64,000 nucleotides of DNA from Datisca glomerata. Lineage: Eukaryota > Streptophyta > Magnoliopsida > Cucurbitales > Datiscaceae. Position 1 is the stretch's first letter. Each line of letters starts with the position of its first letter. Positions 23,641 through 35,475 of the stretch are shown here, piece after piece. Where the stretch lies: assembly GCA_003255025.1 (NCBI GenBank), contig QANY01004770.1, positions 915,790 through 979,789 of the forward strand. The letters are read 5' to 3'. Position numbers and translations under genes: made by a program. A model generated the notes under the pieces. That model worked only from the letters and a program-made list of their open reading frames with translations, had not been told where the DNA came from and ran no database searches.

Positions 23641-25136
23641 GAGCACCAAAGAAAAGGAATTCTGCTTGCTTTCTAAATAGCCAGACCAGGAAAAAGCTTG
23701 ATAAATAGAATGTATGCTTGACTAAAAGTCAAAAGGTAAACTTTTAATTTGAGGAAGGTTAACCTGACCAAACCTCATGAATGGGAGCACACAAACTTCA
23801 TAAAAGGTTATATCCAGTTTATACAACNAAAGTGGACATATAAATGAGGATCAAGTCCATCTCATGGCCCACTCGAGCTCGGGGTAAGAGCAACCCTGCA
23901 ACTCACGCCAACAAGAATTAATGTGTAAATCATTCAAAATTAAGATTAACGAAGAAGCAGAAATGAAAGAAGGATTAAGGCCTCGACCAAACCAAGTTAA
24001 AGTTTGATTGAGGTAAAAGTGACTTTCTCAAGGTATGTTACAAATACAAGTTATGACAGAGGAAATAAGAAAAAGCAAATTTGAAAGAAGGATTACAACT
24101 ATAAGCAAAGGAAAATGTACGAAAAACCTCCTCCTTAGTTAAGAGGGTGAATCCCTCCTAGGCTAACGTAAAAGTAAAAGGCTCCCTTACATCAGAGCTG
24201 GTGGTCGTAGACTTTTCACGGTTTTCTTGAACTTTTTTACGGTCTGGAGGGCTCCGATCATCCATTGACCGAGGATCATGATGACTTGCACTAAGGACAC
24301 ACACCAAGTCAGGATAAAAGTGGATTCAAACCACGAGCAACACCTAATTTTTGAGCTGAGGACAAAAAAAGCCTCAACTTCTCCCACAAGGTGAGCAAGG
24401 AAGAAGGCCACCATCCCAAGGTTCGAGATCATCTTGAAGGATTTGACTACAAGGGTTGTGCTTGGTCCACTCCCGATACGTGTTGCAATGAGCGGCTGGT
24501 GGATCGAGAGGAAAAAGGTGGTAAAAGGAAGTGGGATGCAATCGAGGAAGTCGTCGTTATAAGTCTAAGGATATGATCCTTGACTAAGTTGTAGACCTCC
24601 CCTATGGGTAATATTTTACAACAAAAGGGATTTTGCAATTTTAATTCGTTAACCAACGCAGAAAAAGGGTTCACCAAATGGGACGACAACAACTTTGAGA
24701 AATGACATTTAAAAGATGATAAAAGAGAAACAACAACCATGAAAAGGAAAACCAGGAGGATCTTAGGAGGATTCCCCCTAATGGAAGAGGCCCTAGAAGG
24801 AGAAGGATCACTATTCTTCTAGGGAAGAAAGAAGAAATGGGGGCAAGAATGAAATATTTGATTCTGTAAGGACGGAGAGAATGAAGGAAATGAAAAGGAA
24901 AACCACATATTTGTAGGCATAGAAGAAGGAAACCACTCATTTAGGGGCATTAAAGAGGGCCATGATGGTGACCGTTGAGGCTATCATACGCCTTAGTAAG
25001 CAACTGTTTCGCGGATCAATAAGAAAATTTTTAGAAGACCAAACGTTGTTTAAATGACGCGTCGGGAATGAAGTGAAACATCAAGAAGACAGACCCCTTT
25101 ACACGCGCGCCATTAATGCCTCCACTCTCAAGAGAT
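23641..25136. other. Degenerate gypsy interior before the CACTA insertion
   Basis: No intact frame. Minus-strand frames at 24432-24187 and 24940-24671 are hydrophobic and unsupported. By comparison with the Tat-like element at 40-46 kb this may be the remains of its antisense ORF region. An N at 23827 marks an unresolved base. Confidence 0.4.
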
Positions 25137-25309
25137 TGACACTACAAGAAAGTTGGGCTTTTATTGCACATAACTATCACGTTTTATATCAAAGCGCTAA
25201 GAGAGAGGTTCTAATTAATTTTCGGGGAAGTTAGGCACGAGGACCAAAATTACAACCCGCCTAAAATTACTCTCACAACTCTCTCTCTCTTTCAACCTCT
25301 CTCATAGCT

Positions 25310-25490
25310 CTTTCAGCTCCAACCCTCATAGACTCTGCGACAAAGCTCTCTCAACTCCTACCCTCATAGACTCTGCGACAAAGCTCTCTCAGCTCCAACC
25401 CTCATAGACTCTACGACAAAGGTCTCTTAGCTCCATCTGCGACAAAGCTCTCTCAGCTCCATCTGTGACAAAGCTCTCTCTTGGTGAAGC
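25310..25490 (+). repeat. CTCTCTCAGCTCC-type tandem repeats in the CACTA leader
   Basis: Three copies of a ~62-bp unit (CAACCCTCATAGACTCTGCG, ACAAAGCTCTCTCAGCTC) are followed by two shorter copies of about 30 bp. The related leader at 59850-60110 has its own duplicated GAAGTGCCTATGTTCTC. Confidence 0.85.
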
Positions 25491-27002
25491 TCAATGATCT
25501 TAGGGCTCAAGAATCAGCTCACTCTTTCATATTTCTCTCGAGAACCTCTCTCTGGTGAAGCTCTCTCTAGTGTATATCTCACGCAACACATCTCTTCAAT
25601 CCTTATAGACTCAACAACGAAGCTTACAGATAACTCTCTCAGCAACGAAGCTTTCTCTCAGATCTTTCTTGTATGCCTCTCTTACAACTCTCTATTTTAA
25701 ATATCTGTCTTAGATTCCTCACAACTCTCTGTTTGAGCTCTCTCTCGTAGCTTCCTCCCTAAAAAGTTGATGAACTCTTTGATTCCTCACTTAGTTGGGA
25801 AAACTCTCTCGAATATCTCTGTCTACGCTCTCTTATTTTCATTTACCAACGCAACTCCTCCATGTCCCAGCTTCTCTTCATTTTGGGTAAATCTCTAATT
25901 CTCTGCTATGCTTTAAAAATCCTAGGATGGGCTTTAAAAATTAGTTTGTTTTATTAAGATATGTTATGAATGAAAAAAAAGACAGAAAAAGGAACATATG
26001 GGCTCTTGGGTTCAGATTGAGAAGGAACGAAAGATTGATAGAAGGTCTCTCTTTGGGTTAAGCTCATGATTTTCCTTTCCTCCATCTATTTTTTTCGTTG
26101 GAAAGATGAAAATTTAGAGCATTTGTGTGTTTGGTTGTGATTTTCCTTTATAAGGATAAAACAGAGAAAAGTAACCAGAAACAGTGGAGGCAATAGTTAG
26201 GTATGCTAGATACTTGTTGATTACAATTCCATTTCCTCTTGGGTTTTATTGTGTTTTAATGGAGATTGCTATAATTTCTTTATAATATTGAATCTTTTAA
26301 AATCTGAGCTTCTCGCACTTGTAATCTAATTTATATCATGATTTTTCTAGTTGGCTGAATCCAAAAGTGGGGGTGTTAATTGAGAGGATTTTTAGATGAA
26401 TTGGTATTAGAAGAAACATTTGTTGGATGTTTCTTTGCATTAGGATGCTTATTATTAGTAAGTATCTAATGCAATATCTACAATTGTTATGTCTGTTTGA
26501 TGTGTTTGATTGTTAGAGTATTGGGATGTTACAGTAGTGCTAAAATAAGTGTTATAGTCATGACAATGTTATACACTATGATGGTAAGTCTTTCACTTTT
26601 TTCTTTTTATTGTCTCCAACAAATATGCATAACCCATATGAAATTGAACATGCTATGCGACTTGTAGAATTCTCATGTTTTTATTCATGTATGTATGACT
26701 AATAATGATTTTACATATGTTTCTTTATAAACTATCTAAATGGATCTTGAGAGTTCTTCCAGTAAAATTATAATGAGATGAACTTGACCATATCAAGGAA
26801 TGTTTTTTGAAGCTTTGCATCAAATAATAAGTTCATAAATATTTTCGTGATGGACATTTGTTAGTTACATTTTGCTATTGTTAAATTTATGTGTTGGGTT
26901 GTTAATATATTAGAGGGTGTTATGTTCATAAATTATAAGTCTATGTTGAGTGAAGTTGAGTATGATGTTTGAGATTAATAATGTTGTATTAATCATGCAA
27001 CA
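25491..27002. other. CACTA interior, no gene recognised
   Basis: CT-rich to 25880, then AT-rich with intron-like composition. No transposase motif. It could be captured host sequence, but nothing is identifiable by eye. Confidence 0.45.
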
Positions 27003-27013
27003 ACTCTAAAAGT

Positions 27014-27451
27014 GGGGCTCATTCTGTCTTGTCTTTTATTTTGGTTTTCTAGTTGTCTGGTTATTTAGGCTTTTAGTTGGTGGTGTGGGGCTCATTCTCT
27101 TGCTCCTTTCTGATCTAGTTATGGCCCTATATTGCTGTTTGTTGATGTTTGTTTTACTGCTTTAGTTTTATCTTTTCTCAGGTGCTTCGTGTCTTGAGGT
27201 TTAGACAATCTTCAGGGGAGGTGCTCCCAAATTTTGGACTGAATGGTGGCTCTTTGTTGGCCTTTCTTTTCCTGTTTTTATATTACCTTCTTAGGCTTTC
27301 TTTTGACATTTTCTATCCTCTCATTCTTTTGGTTCTGCCTTGTGCAGGCTTAGGCCTTTTCATTCTTGTTTTTGTCTATAGTTTTCCTCCTGGGGTATGC
27401 CCTTGTATAAGTCTCTTTTGGTTAATACATATATTCATTTAGCAAAAAAAC
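27014..27451 (+). mobile_element. 5'-truncated LINE 3' tail inserted in the CACTA element
   Basis: The 11-bp target duplication ACTCTAAAAGT lies at 27003-27013 and 27452-27462. The insert ends in a short A run (27444-27450) after GGTATGCCCTTGTATAAGTC and TTTTGGTTAATACATATATT, the style of 3' UTR seen on plant L1 elements. The hydrophobic frame at 27149-27442 lies within this tail and is not a host membrane protein. Confidence 0.8.
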
Positions 27452-27462
27452 ACTCTAAAAGT

Positions 27463-29389
27463 ACTCATGTGCTACATGTTGAATTTTATATTTTTAGCAT
27501 TAACATTATGTTTAGATAAAATCCATCATTCAAGTTTTTAGTTTGTTAGCAAATGTTTGAAAAGCCACCAAATGTATTTCTGTTTTGTTTTAATGATAGT
27601 GAGATAAGAAAGGTGGATTTGTCTTCCTAACATACCCTCGTTACATAAATAGTTAAGGAAAATCCTAGTCCTTGCCTTAATTAATTAAGGAAAAATCGTC
27701 ATTCCTTAACGAAAAGATAAAGTTTCCTTTGCTCTGTTTCTTCAATTCATTCATTGCCTGATGAATGCACCTTTTGTCCTTTCAATCATGGTGTTGGGGT
27801 TTTTTTGAATGTTCTTTCTTAACCCGAATGATTCTCTTCACATAGAAGAAACAAACTGAAATTTTTTGTCAAAACAAGTATTTTCATTTTTTTCTTCCTT
27901 TAGTTGGGCCTTCCTTTGGATGTCAAAGAGAAATCCATGGTAGTTTCTTAATACTACATATGTGAGAACAACATGAATTGACTCATATGACTCTCTTAAC
28001 TATATGTGAAGTATTAGAAATGATATTGATGATCTTTAAATCATTGTCCATCTATATGGTTGCTTTCTCCAAAAGATAGAGTGGAATTGTAATATTATAG
28101 CTATCCGTTGTTTCTATTGTGGATGAATTTAGGTCTTTCTCCAAAAGACTATGGCGTTTGGTAGTTTAATGATGAATTAGCTTATTGTTTCAGTTTGTCT
28201 TAACTATAGTTTAATAAAATGTGTGGAGGATTGCAAACAATAGAGAACCTCTCAAGAGCTTGTTGCAAATGACTTGTGTGGGGTGGAGTGAAGATACTAT
28301 AAAGGTATTTTGCTAGATTTTATTTGCTTATGTTATTAGTTTGATTGATTGGTAGATTTGTACGAGTAATTTCTATATTACTTTACTCATAAAAAAGTTC
28401 GGCATGAAACTTTAATGCTCATTTAACTAATAGTTGTACTTATCCTTTCGTCGTATGTGATCATGTATTTTTTTTCTTTTCCCTTTGATAAGTTGAAAGA
28501 AAAATATAAAAGGATAATTATCTCTACATTTCACTAGTCAACTTATTGGAATGGATAAAGATTGGGTGCGTTGCAATAAGTAAAAAGATTGGTTACTTTA
28601 TTTAAGATAAGTGTAAAATATAATCATAAATAGATATCTTAGTAGTTGATGTTTTAACTGATAGAGCTATAAAAGAGTATCCGGAAGGAGCATGGAATTT
28701 TGTCAAGATAGTAGAAAGAAAATTTTGACTTTCCCAAGCAGAAACAAATTTGATTATATGCAAAACCTTATGGAAGGCATAGTGAAGCATGTATACATAA
28801 ATATGCAAATACTGAATGGAGTTGACTTTCCCAATCAGTACAATTTCATACTCTAATATAAATTAATTTTCAGCTTCACCAAGAAATAGTGTTTTGCAAT
28901 CTAGATTACAATCTTATATATCAACATGTCTGAATATTGAAAAACCTTTTATAGAGATAATATATATGTTTATAAGTGGATATTGAACTATAACAATTAT
29001 TTTTTTCATATAGGTCCACCGAAAACACAATAAATACATAGTAATTTAGGTGGTGCATGGTTCCACATAGTGATGGGGAATATGATTCCAACACGAAGAT
29101 ATGTAAGTTCTTTGATGAAAACTTTGGCTTGTATTTGTGATATTTAGTACAACTCAAAATATTTGTAATATGTGATATTAACACATTGGAATGGTATTTT
29201 GTAGGGTTTTTTTAGATATTTGATATGGATCTTTATTAGTAAATTTCTATAATTAAATATTTTAAATTAGTGATTAATGGATGATCTTTATATTATTTAT
29301 TTGATACATTAGTGTAAATTATTTACAGCATTTAAAACCCTATAAGGGAATATAATAGCCTAAAGAAGCACAATAGGAAAATGCAGTTA
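27463..29389. other. CACTA interior, AT-rich, no gene
   Basis: No frame above about 90 codons and no recognisable protein motif on either strand. It is probably decayed internal sequence of the element. Confidence 0.5.
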
Positions 29390-30032
29390 TGATATGGTTA
29401 TACACACAATAGCGTTTTTAAAACACTATAGAAAGCTTTTAACGGCTTTTAAAAACAGCTATCATACACATTTAATTGCGTTTAAAAAACGCTATTGCAA
29501 CTTTTCTATAGCGGTTTTTTAAACGCTATGGAAACCATCCCATTGCGCTTGGTATCCTTTCTATAACATTTAAAAATGCTATAGAAAAGTTATAATAGCA
29601 TTTTTTAAACGCCTTAGAAAGTCTCTCATTGTTGCTACGCTTATAATAGCGTTTATAAAATGCTATGAAAACCTTTCTATAACATTTTTAAACGCTATAG
29701 AAAGTCACCAAGCGCAATGGGAAGCTTTGTATAGCATTTAGAAAATGCTATAGAAAGGTTACAATAGCGTTTTTAAACGCTGTAGAAAGTCTCTCATTTT
29801 TGCTATGCTTATAATAGCGTTTATAAAACGCTATGAAAATCTTTTTATAGCATTAAAAAAATGCTATCGAAAGGCTATAATATCGTTTTATAAACGCTAT
29901 TAAAAGTAGTTATGATAGCCTTTAAAAAATGCTATTGTAGAGTCAGAGTTTTAATAACGTTAGCAAACATAGCGTTACGAAAAACGCCATGAAAACTCAG
30001 TGATAACATTTTTTTACCGCTATCATAGGATT
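29390..30032. repeat. CACTA subterminal repeat array (AGCGTTTTTAAACGCTATAG)
   Basis: About fifteen copies of AATAGCGTTTTTAAACGC or TATAGAAAG-linked versions alternate in both orientations, so nearly every unit is part of a palindrome. Arrays like this next to the terminus are the binding sites of the element's own transposase subunit in studied CACTA elements. Here that role is inferred. Confidence 0.9.
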
Positions 30033-30049
30033 TTTTTGTTGTAGTGTGA

Positions 30050-30302
30050 TGGCCTTAAACTGCAAGAAAGATGAAATGACATATGCGTGATAGATGAGTC
30101 ACGACCGAAACAGTCGAGTAATTAATCTCATTCAGTACATGCCTCCCAACCGAACAAACTTTAAGACACAAATGTGAATTACCCGATATGGGATAAGCTC
30201 TTAGTTTACCACCACTCAAAGGTAGCTCGGACGAGGAGCTCAGATAAAAAAGTCTTTGGATCCGAGAGAATGAAGCCACCTAAGTCCTCAACTTAGGGCA
30301 AC
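30050..30302 (+). other. Gypsy interior resuming after the CACTA element
   Basis: A 253-bp segment between the CACTA TSD and the 3' LTR. It ends ..CAACTTAGGGCAAC just before the LTR. A polypurine tract is not obvious. Confidence 0.6.
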
Positions 30303-30983
30303 TGTTATGGGTGTTTTGCAGAGTACCAATGACAAGGCAATACATGTCACATCACAACAGAGAGCCAACGAAGAGGGAAACTGTCAGAGAAGAATCGACC
30401 TCTGTTGATTAGCCTCAAGAGAACTCGGGTCACACAGACTTGGGCATATGTGAGAACATATGAAATTCGTGAAGATAGCTCGGTCAACCCTGAGTACCCA
30501 TGTCATCATTACCCACCAAAAATAACATCCCAAGTGGCACCTTCTTACACGCTCGAGCACTCAACATGTTCGATCACCGCGGCAAAGGTCCTAAATTGAA
30601 AGCATGTCAACAGTTTAATTCCCATCACTTTGTGTCAAAGGTCACCCCCTCCTGTCCAATCAAATACATGCATCGTACCTCAGGAAGATTCCTCAGCATA
30701 CCCCAAAGACTTCCTTGGCACGCTTCCTCCAATGAGGGTTCAGGTACAAATACCCCTATCTACTGAAGAAAGAGGTATGTCATTTTCTCCCATATGAAAA
30801 CTATGTCAAAATAATGTCAAGATACTGACTTAGGCATCAAAGGCTCTTACGCAAGGCAACCACCCCCGGTTCCCCTCGTCTTCAGGTTCTTTGTTTATGT
30901 TTTACAAACATTGAGGTCGTGAGGTGCTCCAGGCAAGGGGGAGATTACATGCAAGATCATTGTTGAAATTTTTGACATCAACA
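30303..30983 (+). repeat. 3' LTR, 681 bp
   Basis: It begins TGTTATGGGTGTTTT and ends GACATCAACA, and is followed by TACAC. It is collinear with 21290-21990 apart from small indels and many substitutions. Confidence 0.9.
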
Positions 30984-31870
30984 TACACATTTACGTGCAC
31001 TGCATGTGACCATTCTAGATGAGCTCAAATTTAGATTTGGGCTGAAGTACACCAGCACCAATTAAGACTAGGCCTAGTAAGCCCACAACTCGAAACAGGT
31101 GGCCCATGAGAGACACTCATTTAAGGAGCCTAGGCTCATGGATCCGTCTCATACATTATTTGCAGAGCCTGAGGGGTCTGTGAGTAACATTTGCCACAAA
31201 CGTGACATCCCTTTCAGCCTAGGGGTTTGAGCCCGACATTGGTTTCAACCATGTCATCCCCTAGATTGAGTTGTATGGAAATCATCGCCAATTACACCTC
31301 ATTCCTGCCAAGGACTGAGATGGAGACACCAGAGGACAGCAGTACCACGAAGATGTTGTCCTGGCAAACAAACGAGTGGGACCTGACCCCCCTGAATGAG
31401 ACTGAGGGCTCAGTTGGCCAAGCCCTACTCCAACAACCGAAGCCTAACATCCTTAACATCTAGGTTGACGGTTATGACACTCTTATATGGAGAGACTTGG
31501 TGAGCAAAGATAGTGATTGGATAAAACAAGTTTACATATTTGAAAAAATCAAGATATATCCTCCCAAATATGTCTTTTCGAATACAAGGGTATTTTGGGC
31601 ATCATTTATACGCCTAAAACCGTATAAATAGAGGCACCGCCAATTTACTCTGCTATGCATGATTCTCCCTTTTTACCTACACTCTATAAAATTGATGAAT
31701 GACTTGACAGTCGAAGTGTAATGGGTAGGATACTTTCTCGTTGTCTAGCCTATTAACAATTAGAATCTTCTATTTCGTAGCTTACAATTGAACGACGCGT
31801 GGAAGCAGTTCGGTCGATAGCTCGTGACTCAAAATTTCTAGCATCTATGGCCCTTTGAACATCGATTAAA
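30984..31870 (+). other. LTR-like segment with TATA box, partner not found
   Basis: GC-richer text ends in a core-promoter-like stretch: CGTATAAATAGAGGCACCGC (31621-31640), then a pyrimidine-rich leader CTCCCTTTTTACC. This arrangement is typical of the U3-R junction of plant LTRs. The frame at 31227-31463 has no recognisable motif. Confidence 0.4.
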
Positions 31871-32889
31871 TAAAAATAGATGCGTTAAGAGTATTTCATT
31901 TATGATGAAAATTGAGGTAAAACAAAACAACATTAGAAATTCAATATGGAAGTTGAGAGAATGCAAGGTGAAATTAATAGTAATAATGCGTCTCATTGTA
32001 ATTAGAAAACTCGTTCTTATTCAGCAGATAAACCAACTACGAAATTCTCAAATACTCTTGTGACCTTTTTATTATTTTATTTATAGTTTGGCTATCCATA
32101 AGTTTATTTTTCCCCTGATAATTGAGTTTTAGAGTGGCCCAACATCTGGGGTGAGGTGAGGGTGGGACACCGGATTTCCTAGATTAAATAACATCAAGTT
32201 GCACATGATGTGACTGGACTTTTGAAAACCCGAGTATTATGCTTATGGCATTTTTCTACTTAAAGAAAGACGTTTCCTTTCTAAAGAAAAAGATAAAATA
32301 GATATCAATCATCATAATTTTTGTAAGGAAGATATGGGAAAAGTAGTATATAAGTTAGAATTCACCCACTTTTTGCAATAGATGCTTAATATCAATTGTT
32401 TATAAAAAAACTCGCATGCATTTGTTTATTTTGTCATCATATACGCACACAATTTTTTTGGCAAAATTTAATACATATACTTCAATTTTTTTTTTCAGGT
32501 CATCTCATACTCATAAGCCATTCAATATAACGTTTTGTTTTATCTTAACAAAAAAAAATATATAAATTTTTTTAGAAAACGATTTGGTACAAATTTTATC
32601 AGGTGAGGATGAAAGATGATAAATACATTGAAAAATAAACCACATACAAATTGTGCTTAAAGACACTAATTTAAAAGATTTTCAATTAAGAGACCTATTT
32701 ACGAAAATTTCAAAGTGTATGGACCAAATTCACTAAACCAATTATCCAGGGTCGAGCTGCCATGTCTTTAACTATCTCACCAACATTACTCTCTTACTTA
32801 TTTCATTGGTTCTACAACTTTCACTCACATCTTGAGTCTTTGACATTCTCGCATAGACATGTTTTTTTCGTTGTTTATGTTCTAATTTA
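31871..32889. other. AT-rich spacer, no gene
   Basis: Nothing recognised. Contains T-rich and A-rich tracts only. Confidence 0.5.
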
Positions 32890-33305
32890 GTTTTTAATGA
32901 TCAATTAGGTCATGTTACGTAGCAGAACATTGATTGTATATCTTGTCAGCTTGTTAAACATTATGTTATCCCTCTTGATAGTAATGAGTCAACTTCTTGT
33001 ACATCTTTTGATTTAATTCACTCGAACATGTAGTGATTTGAATTAAAAAATACTTATTTTGAGTTTGCTATATGATAAAAACACATTTTACTCATTCAAT
33101 AAAAGTTTTTCATATCGATAATGCTATGAAATATAGAGATAGCATGATATTAGATTTTATCGTTCTATCATTCAACATTTTTGTCTAGGAACTCTAAAAT
33201 AATGGAAGAGTTGAACAAATGCATAAACATATCTTAGAAAATACTAGGATATTACTCTTTTCAGCCTCATGTCCGGAGAAATTTGAGGCATGCATAAGCT
33301 ACTAG
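32890..33305 (+). pseudogene. Ty1/copia integrase remnant
   Basis: The pieces lie in copia order across shifted frames: a pre-integrase-like CISCQLVKHYVIPLDSNES; SCTSFDLIHS; YDKNTFYSFNKSFSY; then GRVERMHKHILENTR-like text reading here as VEQMHKHILENTRILLFSAS followed by CPEKFEA. The consensus of these elements is ...PQQNGVAERKHRH, then LLISASVPEKFW. Multiple frameshifts and stops are present. No RT, gag or LTR can be attached to it with certainty. Confidence 0.7.
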
Positions 33306-34197
33306 TTAAAAACATAGGAAAGTGACTAGAAAATTGCTACTTCCAAAGATAAGATAGGAATCACTAAGTCAAAGAATGAACAATGAACTTTTTTCTATAT
33401 CCTAGGAACCCAACAAACATGTGGAATAGAAATTTCAACTACTAGACCTCTATCTATCTGTCAAATTTGACCCAAATCCATCAACCCCAGATTTTATTAA
33501 TTACTTTTCGAGATACTTGTTGCAAAATGGAATGAAGGATATGGAATGAGCCAAACACCACTAGATCAGTTGTTGATTATTGTGGGCAATATGAAAAAAA
33601 CAAGGCCACCAATGGTGATGCCAAAAACGAAAAGCCATGTTATTATGAGCATCTCCCACCAAATAGTTATGTTTTATTAGGGAAATGTACGATACACAAA
33701 GAGAAAAACTAGTGACGACAAAAACGAGTGGATATGTATTAAGGCATATTATTTATCATCAGGTACGAAATCTAATTGAATATTTAACATTATAAATATT
33801 TTTAAAATATTAAGCACTGAATCTTGTCTTTTGTTAAACAAAGAGAGACAACAGGGATTATCAAATGGTTTGTTTCGTACTTCATTTCTTTATAATTTCA
33901 ATTTAGGAGATATTTGATGTGCTTAATGAAACCCAAAGTCAACAAAATCTTACGTTACAGATTAGCACCTCCTGATATTTATTTTATACCTTCTTCTATC
34001 GTTACTTCACTCTAAAAAATGAATAGAAGTAAGACCATATGACAAACACATGATCTCAAAAGTGGATAAATGAGTAAATTAATACTCTAAATAAAACTGT
34101 CATTTTTGTCTCTATCGCTCTCTTCCGCTCTCCAAAACGACGTCGTTTTGCATCTATTTTATTTTTTCTCCCATTTCTTTCTTCTCTCTTTTTTGAC
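33306..34197. other. No recognisable gene
   Basis: A + strand frame across about 33540-33710 stays open and polar without a motif I recognise. The rest is AT-rich. Confidence 0.4.
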
Positions 34198-34580
34198 GCT
34201 TCTCTCTCTAGAACTCTATAGATACAAGGGTGTCGCGTGAGTGAGGTGCATGAGTAGTTTAGTTCTAACTCGTGATCGGAATAACGCATGAGAACGTTGG
34301 GGAGGACGCTAGGAGATGAAGAGGGAGCACTCTAGACACTCAAGGGTAATGACAAATGTTTGCTCTCTCTCTATAAGTGAGAGTTTCTCACTCTAGAAAT
34401 GAAAGTTTTTGGTGTCACATGAGTGAGGTGCATGAGTGGTCTAGTCCTAGCTCCTGCCTAGAACAATGCCTGAGAACGTCGGGCAGAACGCCGAGAGGTG
34501 AAGGGGGAGCACTCTAGACACTCAATTGTGGTGACAAATTCGTGCTCTCTTTCAAGACTGGAGTTTCTCACTCTAGAAAT
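34198..34580 (-). repeat. Two tandem LTR U5/R fragments in inverted orientation
   Basis: Units at 34198-34384 and 34385-34580 both contain GAGTGAGGTGCATGAGTNGT, GAGAACGT and GAGGGAGCACTCTAGACACT. In reverse complement both match 35220-35450, which is the promoter-proximal part of an LTR in + orientation. Confidence 0.8.
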
Positions 34581-34584
34581 GGTA

Positions 34585-34690
34585 GCACCATTAATGTTCC
34601 CCATGGCAGCACCATTGATGTCACTCTCATGGTAGCACCATTGATGTCGCCCTCATGGGTGTACCATGGAGGTGCTTGAATCACCATTCG
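34585..34690 (+). repeat. ~31-bp tandem repeat (TGGTAGCACCATTGATGTC)
   Basis: Three to four units of ATGGTAGCACCATTGATGTC followed by NCCCTC lie between the inverted LTR pieces. Confidence 0.85.
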
Positions 34691-34749
34691 TAATATAATT
34701 CGAAGACAACAATGACGTAATTCAAACAAGATGTATCACTCCACTATCA

Positions 34750-35475
34750 CAATGAGTCATCACATCACAAACCACCAAATCAAGTGACAAAGACTTGAGT
34801 GGATGTATAGTTTCCTGGAAACGCTTGGGAGGCCGTTGATTGGTAGGATTAAAGGCGAGGCTACGTTGTATTGGAAGGGGACATGCCTTTTCAGTACGAT
34901 CACTCTAGACATTGAGGGTGTGCTACCCTCCCACCTTGGGGAGAGGTTTGATTTGAGAGAACCCTTGGAGAGGAGGCGTTGGGTGAACACTGCCGTCGCG
35001 CCTCACTGGCTAGGCAAGTTCTTCCTAGATCATGGTCATTATACAAAGACCCATGTGGCGCCACCCGATTGGCTCATGTGTAATCTTCCTCTTACTCACA
35101 TAAGCATGATCAGTCAACTTAGTTGGCGTGATTTGATTGACAATCTTACAACTAATCAATGGATTAGTTGCAATGGTCCCCCTCCTTTTGTTCACCTATA
35201 AAAGGAGGATTCTTCCTTCATTTGAGAAAAGGGTGAAAGTTTAGAGAGAGAAACTCACACTTTAGAGAGAGAATCTCTCATTTCTAGAGTGAGAATATAA
35301 GCATTTGTCACCACTATTGAGTGCCTGGAATGCTCCCCATTCACCTCCTGGCATTCTACCGACGTTCTCAAGCGTTGTTTGGATCACAAGTTAGAACTAG
35401 ACAACTCATACACCTCACCCACCACGCGACACCCTTGTGTCTACAAACTCCTACACCCATCGTAATCCCATCAAA
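34750..35475 (+). mobile_element. Solo or truncated copia-type LTR
   Basis: A TATA box lies in CACCTATAAAAGGAGGATTC (about 35193-35212) and is followed by a GAGAGAG-rich transcribed leader. The segment ends near CATCGTAATCCCATCA (about 35474), the style of U5 end that precedes the primer site in many copia elements. The downstream half matches the inverted pieces at 34198-34580. The upstream boundary and target duplication were not found. Confidence 0.6.
35196..35208 (+). promoter_or_regulatory. LTR TATA box
   Basis: CTATAAAAGGAGG lies about 30 bp before a GAGAGAG leader that is shared with the tandem inverted fragments at 34198-34580. Confidence 0.55.

Larger units (their letters stand above)
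25140..30046. mobile_element. CACTA (En/Spm-type) transposon, non-autonomous, nested in the gypsy element
   Basis: The left end is CACTACAAGAAAG. The right end in reverse complement is CACTACAACAAAAAAATC. Both flanks carry TGA (25137-25139 and 30047-30049), the 3-bp target duplication typical of CACTA elements. The right subterminal region (29390-30032) is packed with short inverted repeats, also typical. No transposase (TNPA/TNPD-like) frame was recognised in the 4.9 kb. The interior is a CT-rich leader and AT-rich filler with one LINE tail insertion. The left 300 bp resembles the left end of a second element at 59707. Confidence 0.93.
21290..30983 (+). mobile_element. Non-autonomous Ty3/gypsy-like LTR retrotransposon split by a CACTA element
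   Basis: Two LTRs in direct orientation (21290-21990 and 30303-30983), both TGTTATGGG...GACATCAACA, are flanked by GACAC and TACAC (4 of 5 match). After removing the nested CACTA and one copy of its TSD, the interior is only about 3.4 kb. It holds a leader with PBS-like text, a minisatellite and degenerate text on both strands. No protease, reverse transcriptase, RNase H or integrase motif was found, so it would depend on proteins from another element. The interior layout (minisatellite, then minus-strand-rich text) resembles the 3' part of the Tat-like element at 40-46 kb. The LTRs differ at many positions, so the insertion is old. Confidence 0.85.

Noticed and set aside
27149..27442. A 97-codon hydrophobic membrane protein
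   Set aside because: It lies within a LINE 3' tail bounded by an 11-bp target duplication.
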